A stretch of DNA of 64,000 nucleotides, from the NCBI GenBank assembly GCA_009741485.1, contig CM019218.1, positions 46,214,840-46,278,839 of the forward strand, read 5' to 3'. The notes beneath the pieces are model-generated. The model was not told where the DNA came from and did no database searches. It worked only from the letters and a program-made list of their open reading frames with translations. Origin of the DNA: Malurus cyaneus samueli (Eukaryota; Chordata; Aves; Passeriformes; Maluridae). This document shows, one piece after another, positions 49,632-61,100 of this stretch (its first letter is position 1; the number at the start of each line of letters is the position of its first letter). The translations under genes were made by a program, and so were the position numbers.

Positions 49632-51544
49632 TTAGAGAGCTGAGAACAGAGTACGGAGAAATACAGAGATGCAAAAGTTGGTGAATAGTTCTACAGCTGA
49701 TGAAACTGATGCCAAGTTTCCTGTTGATTTGTATCTTCTGCTGATTGGTTTTAAGGACTTCTTGTGGTGATTCAAGCATTTGTGAAGATTATCCTGATCA
49801 TAAATTCACAGTATCCAGTTATGTGAGCTCATGCTACAGTTTTCTTGTAGCTGTGACGCCCAGTGTTCTTGGCAGGGCCAGGATGCTTGTTTTAATGAAA
49901 CTTATATGGATTTCAATTATCTTTACAACTCCAATCTCTTAACAGACTTAAATAGAGTGGTGGTTGCATTCAAAATTAGAGGGGAGGAATATAACAGCAC
50001 AAATGTACTGAATAACCTTGCAAACCTGCTATACCAAATCTGCCTGTATCCACATCTACTGATGGAAGGGCTTGCTTTGAACTAATGGTGCAAACCATTG
50101 CAGGGTAAGAGTGTGGCAATAGAAAACACACAATCTCTTAGGTATCTGTAGCTGCCCTCACTGAGATTTGGCTGGAACATCATGGCAGATGCATCCAGGC
50201 TTTGTCTCTCTTGAAATATTGATCAAAAGCTGAAGATTCAAAGTTACAGCAGCTACAAAGTATGCCATACCTACTAATGATTCTCTGCACAGTGTCCTGG
50301 GTGAAAATTGATTTCAATAGTTCATAAATTTTTAGAAACACTGAAACAGCTGAGGTTGGATTTTTCAAGGGATTTGTTGCTGATGTTGAAAGACCCTAAA
50401 GGCTGAGACTTCCTGTTCTAGTGCTAGAAACATCCTATACTTGCCTAGTCCTCGAGATCAAAGGTTTTGTGATGAAATTGTACTTTTTAGATGTAAATGA
50501 AATTTCAAAATCAAAGTTAAGAGTTGTGGTTCCTGCTTAGGTATTTACAATCTGAATTATTTGAGCAAAACAAATGAAATGAATGTTGATTCAGAGTTTG
50601 TGACCAATTAAAACTTGCACCTGTATTAAAGCTAGTGAAATTGTCTTTGAAGATTCTGTAGGTGTAAGCTCAAACAAAATGGATTAAATCTTCTGGTTAA
50701 CTGTATTAGTCTCATCTGTAAGGGAGCACTTGCTAACTATTTTTCAATTAAGGGATTAAACAAGCTACTAAGATTTTAGTGGAAAGATTAAACTATGTAG
50801 CTTTAACACTGACCTTTCAGAACTGTTTGTTATTGAGAAGCTTCCAGTTTAAACCTAACAATAATTTAGAAAAACAACAACTGCCTTACTTCAAGAGGTC
50901 ATGTCATGAGTATGTGTTCAGTTTTTTCTCAGTTTGTGGCAATCTGAATGCATCTGGCAGAGAGGGCTTCTGAACATCAAAGTTGTTGTGACTTTTTGCT
51001 TTCTTTTTTTTTTTTGCTAAGGAGTTTTCCTGCTGTGGCAAATGTCTGGGCTATGAATTCCTTTGCAGATGATTAGTATTTTCCACGATATATTATTGCT
51101 GTCATACTTTGCTAAGTTTTCCCTTGTTTCCCATAAAACTGCTACTGTCTCTGGTATGAAGGCAAGATTTTTTAATTTGTAAGTTAGCTATGATTCAATG
51201 TTAGGCAGATGCCGCAAGTATTTTTATTTTTGTTTCTATTTAATAGCAAAGTAACCTCAAAGTTACTTTGAAAATTGCACTTGTTTTGAGGAAGCAATGG
51301 CTACTGTATGCCAAAGCCTTACTTTATAAGGAATGCAGGAAATAGCCTGACTTGTTATCATTGCTTCTGTATTTAGTGCTTGGACTCCAGGGAATTCATG
51401 TGCACTGATTTCTGGTGGCTCTAAAGTACTTCTTGAGAAGAAATTACCAAATAATATGTTCTGTGCTTGCATATCAGTAAAACAGACTATAAATAGGCTA
51501 TTACAAGCCTTGGGTGTTTTTGAAAAGAAAGCTGTGCAACTCAT
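49632..51544 (-). CDS. Candidate minus-strand exons, unrecognised
   Basis: Not recognised. Exon 51544-51323 (222 bp) follows a strong acceptor (ttcttctctacttcag) whose first codon is ATG. It stays open for 74 codons and ends at TATAAA then GTAAGG. The phase-0 partner 49793-49632 follows acceptor tttatgatcag, reads 53 codons (starting DNLHKCLNHHKKSLKPISRR) and stops at TAA. A further splice-flanked piece at 50340-50271 reads FLKIYELLKSIFTQDTVQ, but its phase does not fit between the other two. The joined reading would be 127 residues. No family is recognised. By-eye exon chaining in AT-rich intron sequence easily yields false positives. Confidence 0.15.
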
Positions 51545-52402
51545 CTGAAGTAGAGAAGAATGTTAACATGTGCATGAGCAGATGGTGAGATTACCTCTGC
51601 TTAAGGTAAAACGATTTCTGTCTGATGAAGTCATCCCTTGCTCATTAGGATAGAAACTCGTTTAGGTTTTGGGAGTCTTTGTCCTGGTAGAGGTGTAATG
51701 TCCTGTAGTTGGTTCCCTGAAGCTTCTTACAGAAAACTCTTAATTTAATTCCTTATTGGAAAGAAAACGCTTCTTGGTTCCATTTTATGTACTTGCTAGA
51801 CTAGTGCATATGTATTTTTTTTTAATGTAAACCTCCATAAGTGAAAATCTGGTTTAAAATTTATTTGGATTCCATGTACAAGCTTTGATCTGACGGAGAT
51901 GGTGAGGCAATTTCTTGGTTTTTGATGATTAATAAGTTTGTTTCTGCTTTTTTTTTTTAATTTAAAAGAGTATTTTACTCTTCTGAAGTAATGAATGATG
52001 TGCAATACTCAAATAAAATTATATGACAGTACACAGGTACTTGAGTGATCAAATTAACTTTAAACTCTAAACACATTTATTAAAAATTGCTGCCCAGGAA
52101 GTGTTGCTGTTACAGAAACTCTGCTAGACCTGAGCCAAAGAGTTCTGCAGACTCCTGTCTGATCACAGGTGATTGAGAAAAGAAATATTGCTTTAAGTTA
52201 ATGAAGTCTGACTGCAAGAGAGAGCTTACCCTTGGTCAGGGCCGTAGAAAAATTATGTGGTCAAGGTTTTAGACCTGCTTGTAAAGGAAGCAGGTGAGGT
52301 ATTGCAAGGGCATTGGAAATGTGGTAACTTCACCCAAAGTATGAAAGTGTCCATTTAATTTCAAATTTAGGGGGCAAGTAAGTAGTGTAAGAGATGTTTT
52401 TG

Positions 52403-53882
52403 TCACTTCTGAATTTCTGTTATAATCTCTTCAATTGCTTCTGGCTTTCCTTTAAAAATAAGTGAAATGTTTGTCACGTTCTTTGAGTGCTTGGCAACAC
52501 GAGTGCTCTTGAAGGTGAGCAGATTGACAGCTGAAAACTGATTATTACTGTTACTTAAAATAGTGTGCAGCAGTTCAGATGAGAACAGTTCTAGCTCTGT
52601 AAGGATCACTTCTGGGTCTTCAATGACCTCCAGTTGCTGCAAACTTCTGGTGAGTTCCTTTGGCTTGGTCAGTAATGTTTCAGGATTCCGGGATCTGAAG
52701 TGAAACATATTTTTCTGAGTGCTTGAGGAGTTCCCTGCTGATAGATGATCCTAATGGAATTTGCCCTTCTCTTTGTAAATGTTGGAGAAGTTTAAATTCT
52801 TCTCACTCTCTCTCTTTGAACTTAGATGGCTGCAAAGTGAGAGGTTCAAAGTGAAGCTAAACTTACGTGGAAAAGTTAACTACTTATGCTGCGTGCTTAG
52901 CATTTAAAAGGAGGTTTATCAGAATTTTATTCGTGCTTATGCCTAGGGAACTTTTCTTCTGATGCGTTACGTGAATTTACTGCTTAGAACTGGCATGCAG
53001 GATAAAGTTTTGCAATTTTGTCAGACTTTTAATCAGTTTTTTTTAGCTTCAAACTTTGAAAAACCTGCAGTCTGCTTATGAAATCAGACAGAAATTTATA
53101 CACTGATTTTAGAGTTTTCCAAAGGACAGGATTTAAATACAGCAATCACATTAAATATGCATATGCTGATGAGGCTGTCTTGCAAAAAATAAGGCTAAAA
53201 TTCAATTTTTCAGACAACCACTAATAACAATCTTCTATCTTGAATCTAGAAATCACTGGATTTTTCAGGGCAAGTTGCTGTCATGCACTGACAGAAATAC
53301 AACACTGTAATGTGAAATTGTAAAATAAACAAGCAGTTACTGAGTGACTGGGATCCTCTAGGTATTGTGAATGAAGGTGCTGTGGTAGCTGTGCACCATG
53401 TTTCTGAGAGCTAAGGAATGTGCGTTTATCTGCAGTTATGACTTTGTGGAACGGTGACTCCTTGCGAACAGGAGATTGCTTGGTGATGTGGAGATCAAGG
53501 CCATCCATTTCAGCAGAAAAATAAGGCTTTTTTTTCTTAAAGAGCTGGCTGTTGTAATATGTAATTACTTTAAAGACCTATAATTTATTTTTCATCTCTT
53601 TAAGAAAAAATCACTTGCTGCTGTAATTATCAAGCAGCACCTGAATGCATTGATAATCTTGAACTTGTAGCCCAAGCAGTTCTGAATAGCCGTTTGGAAA
53701 GTATGATTCTATTTTCATTTTTTTAATAAAGTTCAGAAAAAAGCCCTGCTACTCTTTCGAATCCTTAGGCAACAGCAAGACTGACAACTGCAAACTGCAC
53801 TTACCTCGGGCTGCTGCTTGTCGGAAAAGCCAAGGAGGAATCCTTGAGAGGACTTCGGAAGGGTGTTCTTGCATCTAAAAAT
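52403..53882 (-). CDS. Candidate nested antisense gene, 3' part, unrecognised
   Basis: Not recognised. Three open segments chain in phase on the minus strand. 53882-53805 has acceptor gctatgtcag and a perfect donor GAG then GTAAGTGC, reading TPFRSPLKDSSLAFPTSSSP. 53548-53341 contains KKKKPYFSAEMDGLDLHITK, with donor CACTCA then GTAACT. 52750-52403 is 115 codons to TGA, with RNPETLLTKPKELTRSLQQL near its start and KGKPEAIEEIITEIQK at the end. A minus-strand ATTAAA near 52355 and AATAAA near 52077 could end a transcript. The product would have a Ser/Pro/Lys-rich middle and a predicted folded alpha/beta C-terminus. The 5' end is not found; a possible exon near 55.3 kb ends in GAG then GTAAGG. 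It could be a gene nested opposite to PIK3C2A, a pseudogene, or chance. Two of the acceptors are weak. Confidence 0.3.
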
Positions 53883-56003
53883 CTGACATAGCAGTTTAAA
53901 CCAGCTGTAAGTTAATGAAGAGATTAAAGACAGCTTAGCTTTCTAGACAGTCTGAGAAGGTGGTATCAAGTATATTAGACTTCTCATTAGGATATTATCT
54001 GTGCCTAGCAGGCTTGGACCATCTACAAAATACTCAGTACATCTTGAGGAGAGGTTTTAGTGTGACTGTCCTGCTAGCAGGAGCATAGTAAATAATTGAA
54101 AGCCACAGCTGTGCTGTTAATGGAACCAGAGACCTGCATTGTCTATAAAGGAGCCCAGCAAAATAGTTTGGGTGTTTTATAATGAATCCCTGATTGGGCT
54201 TTATATTGAGCCCTGGAGGTAGGCAGCAGACAGGGCAAGACTCCTTCCTAATGACAATATTTATGGCTTTAATGGGTGTCACTCTGCAGCTCCATAACAG
54301 TACAGTAAAGGGTCTGGTGTCTGTTTTTTCAGTAGACTTTGCACTGAATATTTATATAATTATCCTGTGGAATGGATTCATACCTGTAACCCTCAAAGCT
54401 CCTTCTTAAGACTTTATGCCCCAGGGCTTGAGTTGTGTGGTTTTAAGGGTTTTATAATTCTGTTAGTCTGTCACTCTCTCATTCTTTCTGAGTCTATTTT
54501 GTTTAAATCTTGTCTTTTTAATGGTAACGTAATTTCTGGTTTAATCTTGCTTTGTGAAGGGTTTCACTTGAATTTGTCTTCAGAGTGAAGCTGAAATGTA
54601 TAGAACCTGTTATAAAAATATCTGTCCTTCACACTATAAGCCATTGAAATGAAGTAGATAAAACAAAAGCTTGGCCAGACTTAAAGAATTTAAAGAATTT
54701 GTTATAAATCTGTTAAGAATCTTGCTGTCTGTGTGGGGAGTCCAGAGAAATACACTCACTTTGTTTGAAGCATATCTCTCTGCTTTGATTCAAGGAGGGA
54801 AAAAAGACCCCCAGTCTAAAATCTACACTCTTCTAATGGGTGTGAATTGAAAGGGAACTTAAATAATTTTGAGTTATTTGCATTATTTGCTTCAGAGAAG
54901 TCTTAATTTGTAGATTGTTGCATGAGTTAGAATGAGTTGCATCTACAAGGCTCATCTAGTTCAGTGCAACTGTGTTTTAATGAGGATTGCTGATTATGTA
55001 ACTCTCCTAGCAGAAACTCATTATTCCTGATTTTATCTTGCTGCTTGATGTGCATACTGGCTGTTGCTGGAAGACATCTTGTCTCCTGGGCTTCTCTCTG
55101 ACCCAGCTGTGTGTAAAAGCTGGAGAATAAAGTAGAAGCAATAATGTAAAATAACACTGTTCTTGTGGTAATCTCTTGCAAGATTATTTTAATAAACAGT
55201 CTGCATAGATATTGTGGTGAGTATGGGAAGTTGTGTCATAGTCCTAAACACAAGACTGGAATTGAAGTAATGTAAAGTATCATTTGCTTGGTGGTGGCCT
55301 TAAGCAGAGGTGACCTTTTGGAGTTTCTTCCCTTACCTCCTAGTGAATGACACTTCCCTTCAAGGGCTATTAAAGAGATTACTCAATGAGCAGCTGTATT
55401 TAAATAGCTTCTTTTGCTTGTCCAAGAAGTATCATTTCATAAGCATTATTTTTCTTGTTAAGAGGGCAAAGTACAATATTTTCCAAAGGAAGAGAGGTCC
55501 TTCAGTGTCATTATGACCATTATAACCAGGGTACAGCAGTTTGAAAGGTCTGGTTTAGTAATCTCTTGAAGTAAGGTGGAAGTCCTTTTGATAATGTGCT
55601 TTATCATTGCTGTATTTGTGTAGTCTTCAGAATGACTTCTACTCCCAAGATTGCGCCTGTGTGATTGCTCAAATCTGAAAACCACTACACACCTGAAGGT
55701 GGCTTTTGTGGGTCTTGGGTTTAGTGGTGCAAAAAGAAACCAAGTGCTTACTAGTACCAGTGAGTAGACCATGAAAAATAAATGGTCTTGCATAATACAA
55801 AGACTATGAAGTTATTTGTGTGGCTTCTTTTTAAGTTTGATACTCCCTCCCCCCAAAAAAGAAAAAAAAATTGGCCTCTTTAAAATTGTACATCCTGGGT
55901 TTCTGAAGGACACATGCAACTTCGTCAGCTGGTGATGATTGACACAGTAGTTGTCCACATATGATTTGTTGCACGTGTTTCTAATCTTTCATTTCCTTTT
56001 CAG

Positions 56004-57178
56004 GTCTGCTAAATCCATTCTGAAGCCAAGGGCAGTCGACCACTCCAAGGGAAGTGTTGCTGCTTTACATGGACATCTGCTCTTGCGGCATGGCCCAGAT
56101 ATCCAGCAGCAATGGATTCAAACAGCGCTCGTCACCTTCTCTGGCAGCCCCAAGGTCAAAAGACGTGGACAAAGAGGAGGCATTGCAGATGGAAGCTGAG
56201 GCATTAGCCAAGATGCAGAAAGAAAGAGGTGTAGCTGCTAATAAACAAACCTTTAATTCTTTGAGCAGCCCCAGACAAAAAGCACAGACTCATAACAAAC
56301 AGGACCATGATCTCATGGTGTTTCCAGAGTCTGATGCCAAGAGCATGGAAGATAAACTAAGTACCATTGACATAGAGAAGCTTACTCATGCTGAACTGGA
56401 GAAACTGCTGCTGGATGACAATTTTGAATCTAGTAAAGCACCTACGTTACCAGCAAGTCCCATTTTGAGCCCATCAATGTCTTCACAATTTTATCTTGGG
56501 CCCGTGGGTCACAGGAGGCAGTGGACACCTGGGATACCAGCACCTGTGTCATGCACTTTGCCTCCTATTTACACCTCAGCTTCTTACACAAAACAGACTG
56601 GTATATTTCAGAATGGATTCCATCCAAGCATGTCATCCTATCCTTCTAGAGAGCCTATTTATCTTGGTCTTCCAAGACAGTCGCAATACATTTCATACCC
56701 ACTGGCAGCTACCACACCTTTCCATCCACGCGGAGGCCTACCTTTATACCCTCCAGTACTCACACCAGAAATGGCAAAAGTATTTGACAAAATTGCAAGC
56801 ACTTCAGAATTCCTGAGAAATGGAAGGTCGAGCACGGACTTAGAAATGACTTCTATAAAGTCTGCAGTCTCCAGCCTTCCGGCCTCAGAAAGCTGCGGGG
56901 ATGTCAGTAAGTTCGACTGGTTGGATTTGGATCCTCTGAGTAAACCAAAAGTGGACACTGTGGAGACTTTAAACAAGGCAGAGGCTGATGGAGAGAGGGC
57001 TTCAAGTATGACTGCTGAAGATCCGTGGGACGCTGTACTGTTGGAAGAAAAGCTGTTACTAACTTGTCATCTGGAAAGAAAAGTTAATGGGAAATCTTCG
57101 GGAGCAACAGTCACAAGGAGTCAGTCCTTAAACATGAGAACTACTCAGCTTGCAAAGTTACAGGGCCAAACATCACAG
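56004..57178 (+). CDS. PIK3C2A: PI3-kinase C2 alpha, first coding exon (start at 56090)
   Basis: Class II phosphoinositide 3-kinase that makes PI(3,4)P2 and PI3P on clathrin-coated pits and endosomes. The exon follows acceptor cattccttttcag and ends at CATCACAG then GTATGT. The start at 56090 (GCGGCATGG, good Kozak context) gives MAQISS as in the human protein. It encodes residues 1-363, the disordered N-terminus preceding the Ras-binding, C2 and kinase domains, which lie beyond this window. Visible elements: an acidic-basic helix [16 protein letters not shown] (26-41); [11 protein letters not shown] (72-82); an LLLDD clathrin-box-like motif (106-110); a long Pro/Ser/Tyr-rich segment (119-225); FDWLDLDPL (275-283); and DPW (311-313), an adaptor-binding type motif. 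The known N-terminal clathrin-binding role fits these. An in-frame ATG at 56069 could add seven residues. No frameshift or stop is seen. Confidence 0.95.
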
Positions 57179-57902
57179 GTATGTAAATCGGTATTTTTAA
57201 ACTGCAGTATAACAGTAAAGATTAATCACAGTATTTAAAGACACTTTGAGATCTGTTATTTATTTTATGTGTATTACTTGGCTTGAGCATGTCCAGATAA
57301 TGTGATGTTACAGCATATATATTAGTACTATTCAGAAAATTGAACATTACTACTAAATTATCTCCCAAAATACCTCTGCCCTTGTGTAATCCTTCCACAT
57401 TTACTGAGGAAATTACTGTTTTTCAACACGCTCCAATAAGAAAGAGGGATAATATTCAGCACAGTTAAATATCTAAATCATATTGATAAATATTTCCATT
57501 TTATGAGCAATTCACATGATCCTGTGAAATAAAAAGGTGGTGAACTAAGCGCTGAAAGTTTTATCTTGCTTTTTGTAAGACCACTATAATTCTGTTTTGT
57601 AAGTAGAAAGTTTTCCTTCTGTGTAAGAATGCTGGACTTTTGGTTATACTGTCCTGAGTGGTGGGATGGCTGTTGGGTCAGAAATGCTGTACTTCTGTTC
57701 TGGAAGAAGGGAAAACATCTTTGTGTGATGTTACTTTTATCAGGCAGGGCAAAGAGGTTCCTGAGAGATGCCCTCTGTAGGATCAGGATCACTTAAATGA
57801 AACATTCAAGACAAAACTCTCAACAGGGGCTTTACTTGTGAGACTCACATCTTTGGACGTGGAGGACATGCAGTTTGTGTCAAAACCAAACTGTCCAGCA
57901 GT

Positions 57903-57935
57903 TTGGTTAATTTTGGTTAATTATGGTTAATTATG
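57903..57935. repeat. Imperfect 11-bp tandem repeat
   Basis: Three near copies of ttggttaattt/ttatggttaa, probably a simple slippage repeat. Confidence 0.7.
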
Positions 57936-58039
57936 CTCCATAAAGGCATCCTACCTTTTTCTAAGTCCAATAAGAGACTGTAGCTTATTTAACTTTACTT
58001 GTGTTAATGCTTTCTATGGGTAAATTACCAAACCATTTT

Positions 58040-58064
58040 AAAAAAAAAAAAAAAAAAAAAAAAT

Positions 58065-58096
<32 letters not shown>

Positions 58097-58103
58097 AAAA
58101 AAA
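58040..58103. repeat. Long A-rich homopolymer tract
   Basis: 64 bp of A with only a TC interruption at 58064-58065 and one C at 58096. It could be an old poly(A) tail or a collapsed or error-prone assembly position; no retroposon body is recognised next to it. Confidence 0.9.
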
Positions 58104-61100
58104 CATGTTTTAAATTATTTGTCAGCTCACTAGAAAGTGGATATTAATACTTCTGGGTTTTGAGGTTTTTTTTTTTGGTAGAGTGAAAGAGAAGTGGAGG
58201 TGTTTTCAGTGGAAAAGCCAGTACCTTGGCAAGTGTGATAATGGAAAAAAGAAAGAAAGATATTTGTAGAAGCTGGTTAAAAAATGGGAAGTAAATGATT
58301 TGTTTGCTTTGGAGACTTTGGTGTACAGCTGTTTTACATCTTAGATATTGTCTTTCTAGGTGTTTTTAATAGCCTAGGGACATGCCATAAGAAACTAACT
58401 GCTATCACTCAAGGTTATTTTCCAAATAACTCCTTAATTCTTACCTTTCCACCTCCAAACTGGAGGAGGTTTTTTCTCAGAATTAGGAATATTTACTAGA
58501 CTGTGGCCTAAAAGGCTGTCTGAATTTCCATTGAAGTAAAATTTTTGGCCCCTCATTTGAAGGATTTCCTGTTTTTTCTGGGTTAGGTGTCAGTATGTTG
58601 GCAAAAGTTCAATAGAAGGCCAGTGGAGAAGGAGTAAAAACCACCCTGAAATCCAAAAAATCCATTTGTCTCTGTTTTTGTGCCATGTGTGTTGATCTTG
58701 GATCTGACTTAATTTTATTTTTTTTCCCCACCTGCTGTCGAGCTGTGATACATTAGTTCTGTTATTTCATAGTATTTGGAGATGCGTGTAAATTTGGGCT
58801 CAACAGCAGTTTCCTTCTCAGTTTGCTGTGACATCTGGTGTTGTGTTTGTCAGTTTTTCAGTGGTGCTTAGTTAGCTCTAATGTAACTCCTGACTAATGG
58901 TTAGGCTACATTGGATCAGTGCTTCTTATGTGATGTCTGTAGGAAGTAGTATTTGATTGTTGCTGAATGAAATCTGGCTTTATAAATTCCAGGTTTGTTT
59001 CAAGAATGTAGGATTTAAATGGTCTTTCCTATTCATAAGGTCCAGTCTCTTGCTATTTACATGTCATGTATTGACTGATTCATAAAAAAGTTCGGCTCTG
59101 CCTTCACATGTGATCTTTTCTTCCTGCCACTTTAGATTTAAAGGCTGTTTCAGCTCCTTTGTGTCCTCATCTGTCATCTGATTTTCAGCAGAACACATTT
59201 GTAATTAGCTCTTAGCAAATGTTCTTCTTTCAGAATGGAACAGCAGCTACTTATGATAAAAGAATCATTTTGATATTTGCCTCAATATGTTATAAGAGGC
59301 AGTAACTTTCTGTCAGCTTTCGCTGCAAGTTCGGTGTGAGATATTCTCTTTCCTTTTAAATTTTTTAGAAGATGACTTAGGAGAATTTGAGTTCTCTGTG
59401 TGAGAGCATAGTATACCATGTGCCTTTTACATCAACATGAATAAAACCTCATTACAGGCAGGGGCATCCTGCTTAGTACCCTTTGTTATATTCGCTTTTT
59501 TTTGTGATGACATCACAACATCAATCCTGTCATCAATTAATAGACCTGATTTTCTTAAGTCACCATCTTTTTCAAATGAGTTCTTAGTTTATAGCTTTAT
59601 TTTTTTAAGCATAGTTTATGTACTAGTTTATACTCGCTTCTGCAGTGAATGTCCAGTTGAAGGCTTGAGATTTGATTTCCAGCTCCTCCAATCTGTGATT
59701 GACTTGTTTTGGCATCACACTCTGGTTCTAGTCTGTATTATGAAGGTAACTAATGACACAAGACTATATATTAGCTGGGTTGTTTCTACTGAGTTATTGA
59801 AGAAGAAAATAAATAGATTTAAATATGAGTCTCTCAACTGGATATGCTTGCAACATAATCTGGGTATTTGATCTTTGACTATCCTGTACTTGTACTTTAT
59901 TTTCTAGTTCAAATAATTTTCTACTTGGTATAATAGGAAGCTGAGTTATGTAGCCTTCATTTTTGGCAGTTCTCTTGCATTTTACCCAATTTACCCCAGG
60001 TTTGTATGCTCTTCTAAGTATGTTCTTAAGGCTTGCATCTTAGTAAGTCTCGATCATTTCCCTCAACCCTTCCTGAAAAACTCAGCCTTGCTCCCCCTTT
60101 AAACAAAAATATTAGTATTTTTATTCAATCAAAAATATATTTTGATTCTGTCAAAACTTGTGACTTTTTAATCCCTGAGTCAATAGATTGCTTTGTTTTG
60201 ATGAAATATCTGTTTGTATCTAGATAGTGGCTGTTTGGTATCATATATTTTGCCATATTTTTGTCTCGTGTATTTTTGTCATATTTGAAGTAGCTATACA
60301 TTTACTATTCCTCTTCAAATACTTCAGTGTTTGTCACTCATTTCAGAAAGCAGAGGCAAAAATTATGATTTTGTCCTGTTTTATGTGTTGTTTTCTCTTG
60401 CTTTCCACTGAGCTGCTGAGTCTTGTGACTTTGTGTACTCATGGAATTTTATTTAACTTGACTTTTGTTAATTTATTGGGGTTTGGGTTTATTTGTCATT
60501 GTTCAGAATAATTGTATTTACAGGCCACTTCTATTTTTGCAGCATGTGCTGACATCAGCTATTTATCTCATTTGGCCTGAAGTCCTTTCTTTCAAGTTAT
60601 TTCCTGTTTGATTGATAGCTTTTGCACCTCCTAGATTGGCTCATTTGGAAGTTAATGAAATTTAAATTCTACTTGTTGATCAAAACCTTTCTGAGTCTGG
60701 TGGATTTTGAATACAATTCTTAGTTTTTCAGAGCTTGTTGTCCTTGAATTCATTTTTCCCAAAGTGATCAAAAATTAATATTGAAGTTCAACTAAAAAAA
60801 AGGGAGGTGTTTGATGTTCTTCATTTTCCACCAGGAGGTCTTTTCCATCATTACATATTTGTAATAACATAAGGTTTCTCTCCTTTGCCAAATGTGACTC
60901 TGAGATCAACCATGGATAACCAAATCCATTTTTTTTTTCCTTTGCTGATTAGATTAGAATTTATCTTTTACCCTTGCTAAGCGTGCATGTATTGACATGC
61001 CTTGTAGTTCCCTAACCTTTGAATTTAACAGTAGAAAAACCTGCAATTTTTGCTGTAAATAGTTCAAAAGTGTGACATAGTGGCATAAAGTGGTGATGTT

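Larger units (their letters stand above)
45261..56003 (+). other. PIK3C2A: PIK3C2A intron 1
   Basis: About 10.7 kb between the island and the first coding exon. Little repeat sequence is recognised. On the minus strand it holds two clusters of splice-flanked open frames (49.6-51.5 kb and 52.4-53.9 kb), listed separately. Confidence 0.6.

Noticed and set aside
57478..57792. 104-codon minus-strand open frame in PIK3C2A intron 2
   Set aside because: Protein-like in places, and an acceptor-like site exists, but no good donor was found, and no phase-matched partner.
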